A DNA stretch of 17,505 nt from JANXYW01 sp031400455 (GTDB lineage Bacteria; Chloroflexota; Dehalococcoidia; DSTF01; JACRBR01): NCBI GenBank assembly GCA_031400455.1, contig JANNPX010000059.1:1-17505 (forward strand). The letters are read 5' to 3'. This document shows positions 13,131-17,505 of the stretch, piece by piece. Made by a program: the position numbers and the translations under genes. The stretch's first letter is position 1, and the number at the start of each line of letters is the position of its first letter. The notes beneath the pieces were generated by a model that saw nothing but the letters and a program-made list of their open reading frames with translations, did no database searches and was not told the origin of the DNA.

Positions 13131-14261
13131 ATGCCCGAATCCGAAACTGCGACGTTGCGGCACACCGCGCTCTTCGACCTGCACGAACGCCAGGGCGGTC
13201 GCATCGTGCCCTTCGCCGGGTGGGCGATGCCCGTCCAGTACAAGGGCATCGTCGACGAACACAATGCAGTGCGGCAGCGCGCCGGCGTCTTCGATGTCTC
13301 GCATATGGGCCGCCTTTTCGTCGTGGGCGCCGATGCCGAACGTCTCCTCCGGAGCGCACTCACGTACAACGTCGCAAAGATCGCCGAGGGCCGCGGCCAC
13401 TACACGCTCCTCTGCAACGAGCAGGGCGGCATCATCGACGATCCCTACGTCTACCGCCTCGACCCGCAGCGCTTCCTCGTCGTCGGCAACGCGTCGAACG
13501 CCGACCGCGATCTCGAACAGATCCGCTCGCTCATCCAGCCCGGCATGGATGTTGAGCTGCTCGACCGACAGGAGCAGACCCTCATGCTGGCGGTGCAGGG
13601 TCCCGACGCAAGCGGCCGGCTCGCGCGCATCATCGGGCCCGAAGTGGCGGCGATGGAGCATCGCGCCTGCACCGAACTTCCCTTCATGCAGTACAAGCTC
13701 TTCATCTCGCGCACCGGCTACACCGGCGAAGACGGCTTCGAGCTCGTTGCGTCACCGGAAGTCGGCCGCGCTATCTGGCGCCAACTCCTCGCGGAAGGCG
13801 TCGAGGCGTGCGGCCTCGGCGCGCGCGACACGCTTCGGCTCGAAGCGGCGCTTCCGCTCTGGGGGAACGACATCGACGAGACCACATCGCCGTATGAAGC
13901 AGGCCTCGGCTGGGTCGTGAGTCTCGACGATGGCGCCGACTTCGTCGGTCGCGACGCTCTCTCGCGCACGAAAGCCGCCGGCGTCACGCGCAAACTCACG
14001 AGCCTCAAGGCCACAGACCGCGGCGTCGTTCGCAGCCACTACCCGATACTGCGCTACGGCGAACCCGTCGGCACCGTCGCCAGCGGCGGCTTCTCGCCCA
14101 CGCTCGGGGAAAGCATCGGGATGGCGTACCTGCCGCTCGCGCTCACGAAGTACGGCACCGAACTCGATGTCGATGTCCGCGGCCGCATGCTGCCCGTCGT
14201 CGTCGTCCGCCGCCCGTTCGTCGCAAGAAGCAACGAAACGCCTGTCGCCTCGTCGTCGTAG
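13131..14261 (+). CDS. gcvT: Aminomethyltransferase, glycine cleavage T protein
   Basis: T protein of the glycine cleavage system: takes the aminomethyl group from lipoylated H protein and, with tetrahydrofolate, yields 5,10-methylene-THF and ammonia. The 376 residues match the family's usual 360-375. Diagnostic segments are LHERQGGRIVPFAGWAMPVQY (first domain), GVFDVSHMG (~52-60), GGIIDDPYVYRL with the conserved catalytic Asp (103/104), SRTGYTGEDGFE, LGARDTLRLEAALPLWGND and SGGFSPTLGESIGMAYLP near the C-terminus. The start ATG 13131 has no Shine-Dalgarno but sits just behind a -10 box. First gene of gcvT-gcvH-gcvPA-gcvPB; gcvH begins 29 nt later. The last ~10 residues (Ser-rich) look non-conserved. 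Confidence 0.96.
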   Translation: MPESETATLRHTALFDLHERQGGRIVPFAGWAMPVQYKGIVDEHNAVRQRAGVFDVSHMGRLFVVGADAERLLRSALTYNVAKIAEGRGHYTLLCNEQGGIIDDPYVYRLDPQRFLVVGNASNADRDLEQIRSLIQPGMDVELLDRQEQTLMLAVQGPDASGRLARIIGPEVAAMEHRACTELPFMQYKLFISRTGYTGEDGFELVASPEVGRAIWRQLLAEGVEACGLGARDTLRLEAALPLWGNDIDETTSPYEAGLGWVVSLDDGADFVGRDALSRTKAAGVTRKLTSLKATDRGVVRSHYPILRYGEPVGTVASGGFSPTLGESIGMAYLPLALTKYGTELDVDVRGRMLPVVVVRRPFVARSNETPVASSS

Positions 14262-14290
14262 TCGCCTTCCGCAAGCAAGACGGAGATCCA

Positions 14291-14677
14291 ATGCCAGCCA
14301 GCCCAGACGACCGCAAGTACTCGAAAGAACACGAGTGGCTGAAGATCGATGGCGACAACGCTACGATCGGCATTACCGCCTACGCACAGGATCAGCTCGG
14401 TGACGTGGTCTACGTCGATCTCCCGCAGCCGGGCGCGACGATCACGCAGTTCGAGAAGATGGGCGAGATCGAGTCGGTGAAGGCCGTCTCCGATCTCTTC
14501 ACGCCCGCGTCCGGCGAGGTGCTCGAAGCGAACGAGAAGGTCGTCGAGAAGCCGGAGCTGGTGAACAGCGATCCGCACGGCGACGGCTGGCTCGTTCGCA
14601 TCAAGCTCACTGACCCCGGCGAAGCGGACAAGCTGATGTCCGCCGCCGACTACGACGCATTCATCGCCGCAAGTTAG
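14291..14677 (+). CDS. gcvH: Glycine cleavage system H protein
   Basis: 128-residue lipoyl carrier protein that shuttles the aminomethyl intermediate between P, T and L proteins. It opens with YSKEHEWLKIDGDNATIGIT, the canonical H-protein start, followed by AQDQLGDVVYVDLP, and carries the lipoylated Lys64 in GEIESVKAVSDLFTPASGEV. The C-terminus DGWLVRIKLTDPGEADKLMS is typical. Length is standard for the family. GGAG lies 5 nt upstream of ATG 14291. It sits 29 nt after gcvT and 19 nt before gcvPA, so co-translation from one mRNA is expected. Lipoylation requires LipA/LipB or LplA, encoded elsewhere. Confidence 0.97.
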   Translation: MPASPDDRKYSKEHEWLKIDGDNATIGITAYAQDQLGDVVYVDLPQPGATITQFEKMGEIESVKAVSDLFTPASGEVLEANEKVVEKPELVNSDPHGDGWLVRIKLTDPGEADKLMSAADYDAFIAAS

Positions 14678-14696
14678 CCGGAACGGAGCAGGATGC

Positions 14697-16061
14697 TTGA
14701 CCACCGAAACCAGACCCGTTGAGGCGCAAACGCTCGTGACCGAACCCCACCCCTACATCCCGCTCACGCCCGACGACCGCGCCGCAATGCTTGCGACGAT
14801 CGGCGCTGCATCCAAGGACAATCTGTTCGACGACATCCCGCAGTCGTACCGCAATCCACGCATCGATACCCCCGACGCGCTCACCGAACTCGAGCTGCTC
14901 GACGAGATGCGCACGCTCGCGGCACAGAACCGCACCGCGGCCGACTACTCGTGCTTTCTCGGTGCGGGCGCATATCGCCACTTCCGCCCGTCGCTGATCG
15001 ACCCGATCGTCATGCGAGGCGAGTTCCTCACCAGCTACACGCCGTATCAGCCGGAGGTGAGCCAGGGCACACTGCAGACGACCTTCGAGTTCCAGTCGCT
15101 GGTGTGCGAGCTGACCGGGATGGATGTCGCGAATGCCGGCATGTATGACGGCGCGTCCGCGCTCGCCGAAGCGTGCCTGATGGCCTGCGCCGTCACCGGC
15201 CGCCGCCGCGTAGCAATCTCCGAGCGAGTACATCCGAATTGGCTCGCCGTCGTGAAGGGCTACGCGCACGGCCGCGACATCGCCGTCGACGTCATGCCGC
15301 ACCCCGATCCCGGCACGGCGTTCACCCTCAGCGAGGAGCACGCCTGCCTCGCTGTCGCGCAGCCCGACTTCTACGGACGCATGTCGGTCGATGCCGCGGC
15401 GTGGGGCGATGCCGCGCGCGCCGCCGGTGCGCTCTACGTCGTTGCCGCCGAGCCGATCAGTCTCGGCATGTACCGCGCGCCGTCCGACTACGGCGCCGAT
15501 ATCGTTGTCGCAGAAGGCCAGTCGCTCGGCGTGCCCGTCTCGTTCGGCGGCCCGTACGTCGGGCTCTTCGCGTGCCGCAACGACTACATCCGCCAGATGC
15601 CCGGCCGCATCGTCGGCCGCACCGTCGATCTCGAAGGCCGCACCGGCTACGTGCTCACGTTGCAGACGCGCGAGCAGCACATCCGCCGCGAGCGCGCCAC
15701 CAGCAATATCTGCACCAGCCAGCAACTCATCGCGCTCGCCGCGTCGATATACCTCGCAACGCTAGGCCCGAAGGGCCTGCGCCGCGTCGCCGAGCTCTGC
15801 TACGAAAAGGCGCACTACGCCGCCGACCGCATCGACGAGCTGCCCGGCTTCCGAGTCGAACGCGACGAGGAGTTCTTCCACGAATTCGTCGTCCGCACAC
15901 CAAAGCCGCCATCCGAGATCAACCGTGCGCTCATCGCCCGCAACATCATCGGCGGCCTCGACCTCAAAGACGCCATCCACAACCGAGTGCTGCTCTGCGT
16001 CACGGAACTCAACACCCGCGCCGAAATCGACGCACTAGTGGAGGCGCTCGCCGATGCCTAA
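14697..16061 (+). CDS. gcvPA: Glycine dehydrogenase (decarboxylating) subunit 1
   Basis: N-terminal half of split P protein; pairs with GcvPB to form the PLP enzyme that decarboxylates glycine and loads H protein. Recognised by YIPLTPDDRAAMLATIGAAS, ELTGMDVANAGMYDGASALAE, QPDFYGRMS, FGGPYVGLFACR, REQHIRRERATSNICTSQ and NIIGGLDL. The reported start TTG 14697 follows GGAG by 8 nt and gives 454 residues. GTG 14736 (441 residues) fits the family N-terminus better, since homology begins at YIPLTP about 6 residues later. An out-of-frame ATG at 14693 opens a 9-codon ORF ending at 14722 and overlaps the TTG; it may couple translation or be a decoy. gcvPB follows after an unusually long 141-nt repeat-bearing gap. 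Confidence 0.94.
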   Translation: MTTETRPVEAQTLVTEPHPYIPLTPDDRAAMLATIGAASKDNLFDDIPQSYRNPRIDTPDALTELELLDEMRTLAAQNRTAADYSCFLGAGAYRHFRPSLIDPIVMRGEFLTSYTPYQPEVSQGTLQTTFEFQSLVCELTGMDVANAGMYDGASALAEACLMACAVTGRRRVAISERVHPNWLAVVKGYAHGRDIAVDVMPHPDPGTAFTLSEEHACLAVAQPDFYGRMSVDAAAWGDAARAAGALYVVAAEPISLGMYRAPSDYGADIVVAEGQSLGVPVSFGGPYVGLFACRNDYIRQMPGRIVGRTVDLEGRTGYVLTLQTREQHIRRERATSNICTSQQLIALAASIYLATLGPKGLRRVAELCYEKAHYAADRIDELPGFRVERDEEFFHEFVVRTPKPPSEINRALIARNIIGGLDLKDAIHNRVLLCVTELNTRAEIDALVEALADA

Positions 16062-16091
16062 CCCCGTAGGGGCGGCCCTGTGTGGCCGCCC
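16062..16091. repeat. Palindromic repeat after gcvPA
   Basis: Immediately after the gcvPA stop comes CCCC-GTA-GGGG (16062-16072), overlapping GGGCGGCC-CTGTGT-GGCCGCCC (16070-16091), perfect 8-bp arms around a 6-nt loop. The pattern GTAGGGGCGGCC...GGCCGCCC resembles dispersed extragenic palindromes that I recall from Chloroflexota genomes; whether it recurs in this genome cannot be seen here. It may form a stable mRNA hairpin between gcvPA and gcvPB. Confidence 0.6.
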
Positions 16092-16126
16092 GCGTGCCGC
16101 CACCGAACGCTCACTTCAGCATCGTA

Positions 16127-16148
16127 GCGCGGGCTTTTCAGGCCGCGC
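16127..16148. repeat. Second palindromic repeat between gcvPA and gcvPB
   Basis: GCGCGG-GCTTTTCAGG-CCGCGC: 6-bp arms, 10-nt loop, ~35 nt after the first palindrome. With it, this makes the gcvPA-gcvPB spacer mostly repeat sequence, contrasting with the 19- and 29-nt spacers elsewhere in the operon. Confidence 0.45.
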
Positions 16149-16202
16149 GCTGCTCGGGCGGCCGTCAGTGCTCCGTCAGGCAGCGCGGAAGCGGGGAGAC
16201 GC

Positions 16203-17505
16203 ATGACCAACCTCCAACCTCCAATCTCCAACCTCCAACTCGAGCCGTCCCTCGACGCCCGCTCGCATCCCGGCCGCATCGGCGTCGCCATGCCGACATC
16301 CGACGTACCGGCCGCGTCCGCGCCGCCCGCCGAGCTGTTGCGCCGTGACCTGCGCCTCCCGGAACTCTCGCAGCTCGATGTCGTCCGCCACTTCACACGG
16401 CTCTCGCAGCTCAACTGGTCGATCGATACGCACATGTATCCGCTCGGCTCATGCACCATGAAGCTCAACCCGAAGGTGAATGACGCGATCGCCGCGATGC
16501 CGGGCTTCGCGCAGTCGCACCCGATGCAGCCAGCCGAGGACGCGCAGGGAGCGCTTGCCGTCATGTACCGCCTCCAGCGCACGCTCGCCGAGATCACCGG
16601 CATGGCGGAAACGTCGCTCGCGCCGCTAGCGGGCGCGCAGGGCGAACTCGCAGGCGTGCTCGTCATCAAGGCGTACCTGGAATCGATCGGCGAGAAGCGC
16701 ACGACCATCCTCGTGCCCGACTCCGCGCACGGCACGAACCCCGCCACGGCGTCGATGGCCGGCTTCGATGTCGTCGCCGTCAAGCCGCAGCCGGACGGCG
16801 ATATGGATCTCGAAGCGTTGCGCATCGCCCTCGAGGAGCACGGCCCCACCGTCGCCGCCTTGATGATCACGCTCCCCAGCACGCTCGGCCTCTTCGACCG
16901 CAACATCGTGCAGATCGCCGAGATGGTGCACGCGCACGGCGCGCAGGTGTACGGCGACGGCGCGAACCTCAACGCCATGGTCGGCCAGGTGAAGCCCGGC
17001 GATCTCGGCTTCGACGTCATGCACATCAACCTGCACAAGACCTTCAGCCAGCCCCACGGCGGCGGCGGCCCCGGCGCCGGCCCCATCGTCGTGAAGGATC
17101 ACCTGATCCCGTTCCTACCATCACCCCACGTAGTCGCGAAACTCCAACCTCCAACCTCCAACGACCAACCGGCCTATACACTCGTCGATCCCCCGCACAC
17201 GATCGGCCGCCTCGGCGCATTCCATGGAAACTTCGGCGTGCTCCTTCGCGCCTACGCCTACATCAGCAGCCTCGGCCCGGATGGCCTCCGTGCCATGAGC
17301 GAGGCGGCCGTGCTGAACGCCAACTACGTGCAGGCGCGTCTCCGCGGCGCGTACGATCTCGCGCACGACCGCACCTGCATGCACGAGGTGCTGTTCAGCG
17401 GCCGCAAGCAGAAAGCGCAGGGCGCGAAGACGCTCGACATCGCCAAGCGCATGATCGACTACGGCTACCACCCCCCGACCATCTACTTCCCGCTCGTCGT
17501 AGAAG
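16203..17505 (+). CDS. gcvPB: Glycine dehydrogenase (decarboxylating) subunit 2, 3' end missing
   Basis: C-terminal, PLP-binding half of split P protein; ~434 codons are present before the window ends (family ~480-490). Motifs: RHFTRLSQLNWSIDTHMYPL, GSCTMKLNPK, TGMAETSLAPLAGAQGE, DSAHGTNPAT, YGDGANLNAM and HINLHKTFSQPHGGGGPG, in which Lys279 forms the Schiff base with PLP. The start ATG 16203 follows GGGGAG by 4 nt. Family similarity begins only at about residue 13 (LEPSLDARSHPGRIG): residues 3-12 are encoded by a CCAACCT heptamer tract. A second tract encodes LQPPTSN (314-320) in a region where other GcvPB proteins have an unrelated, variable loop. Both insertions keep frame and the catalytic core is intact, so the gene appears functional. 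Confidence 0.94.
   Translation, partial: MTNLQPPISNLQLEPSLDARSHPGRIGVAMPTSDVPAASAPPAELLRRDLRLPELSQLDVVRHFTRLSQLNWSIDTHMYPLGSCTMKLNPKVNDAIAAMPGFAQSHPMQPAEDAQGALAVMYRLQRTLAEITGMAETSLAPLAGAQGELAGVLVIKAYLESIGEKRTTILVPDSAHGTNPATASMAGFDVVAVKPQPDGDMDLEALRIALEEHGPTVAALMITLPSTLGLFDRNIVQIAEMVHAHGAQVYGDGANLNAMVGQVKPGDLGFDVMHINLHKTFSQPHGGGGPGAGPIVVKDHLIPFLPSPHVVAKLQPPTSNDQPAYTLVDPPHTIGRLGAFHGNFGVLLRAYAYISSLGPDGLRAMSEAAVLNANYVQARLRGAYDLAHDRTCMHEVLFSGRKQKAQGAKTLDIAKRMIDYGYHPPTIYFPLVVE
16207..16241 (+). repeat. CCAACCT heptamer tandem repeat at the gcvPB 5' end
   Basis: Five consecutive 7-nt units (CCAACCT, CCAACCT, CCAATCT, CCAACCT, CCAACTC) start two bases after the gcvPB start codon. They are translated as part of NLQPPISNLQ. 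The unit and period recall the short tandem heptamer repeats of cyanobacteria and other bacteria. Confidence 0.85.
17144..17171 (+). repeat. CCAACCT heptamer tandem repeat inside gcvPB
   Basis: Four 7-nt units (CCAACCT, CCAACCT, CCAACGA, CCAACCG) in the same strand and same reading frame as the first tract, giving LQPPTSN against LQPPISN. They lie between VVAKL and the conserved PPHTIGRLGAFHGN, i.e. in a loop after the PLP-lysine segment. Confidence 0.8.

Noticed and set aside
15173..16069. 298-codon Arg-rich plus-strand frame within gcvPA
   Set aside because: Out-of-frame shadow of gcvPA; arginine-rich composition typical of a shifted reading frame in GC-rich DNA.
16058..17086. 342-codon minus-strand frame opposite gcvPB
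   Set aside because: Shadow of gcvPB; its Gly-Trp-Arg-Leu repeats are just the reverse translation of the heptamer tract.
16207..17171. CRISPR array
   Set aside because: The repeats are contiguous 7-mers with no spacers and lie inside a coding frame.

Overview
The window is GC-rich bacterial DNA with dense, short-spaced genes. Several features point to a Chloroflexota-like or similar high-GC Gram-positive-related lineage: a glycine decarboxylase split into two subunits (gcvPA, gcvPB), a short Streptomyces-type xylose isomerase, an RNHCP zinc protein, at least one apparently leaderless promoter, and dispersed palindromes plus a CCAACCT heptamer repeat. This assignment is an inference. No rRNA or other taxonomic marker is present.

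Region 1 (1-956): the 3' end of a family 2 glycosyltransferase gene (+), then the C-terminal remnant of a beta-lactamase-like serine hydrolase (+). Region 2 (957-4557, minus strand): a two-gene xylose operon, a cytoplasmic GH3 beta-xylosidase/beta-glucosidase followed 19 nt later by xylose isomerase. Together they would release D-xylose from imported oligosaccharides and isomerise it to D-xylulose. Region 3 (4558-5059): about 500 nt without a credible gene, holding several hairpins. Region 4 (5060-8388, minus strand): an HD-GYP/LuxR regulator, a SnoaL-like protein and an AmiC/UrtA-like solute-binding protein that has no signal peptide and no ABC permease or ATPase nearby.

Region 5 (8590-12527) is the most notable part. 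An intact tRNA-Leu(CAA) gene lies at 12440-12527 (minus). Its 3' portion, from the anticodon loop to 12 bp past the CCA end, is repeated almost perfectly at 8590-8658. The two copies are direct repeats (68 of 69 bases identical, offset 3838 bp), the expected footprint of site-specific integration into a tRNA gene. Between them is one minus-strand gene cluster, arsR - MMPL transporter - DUF2892 membrane protein - DUF302 protein, with no recombinase gene. The arsR promoter has near-consensus -35 and -10 boxes placed so that transcription should start at the ATG.

Region 6 (12643-17505, plus strand): an RNHCP zinc-ribbon protein, then the glycine cleavage operon gcvT-gcvH-gcvPA-gcvPB, with gcvPB running off the window end. 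The gcvPA-gcvPB junction holds palindromic repeats. gcvPB carries two separate CCAACCT heptamer tracts inside its reading frame, one right after the start codon and one at an internal position, and both are read as the same heptapeptide.
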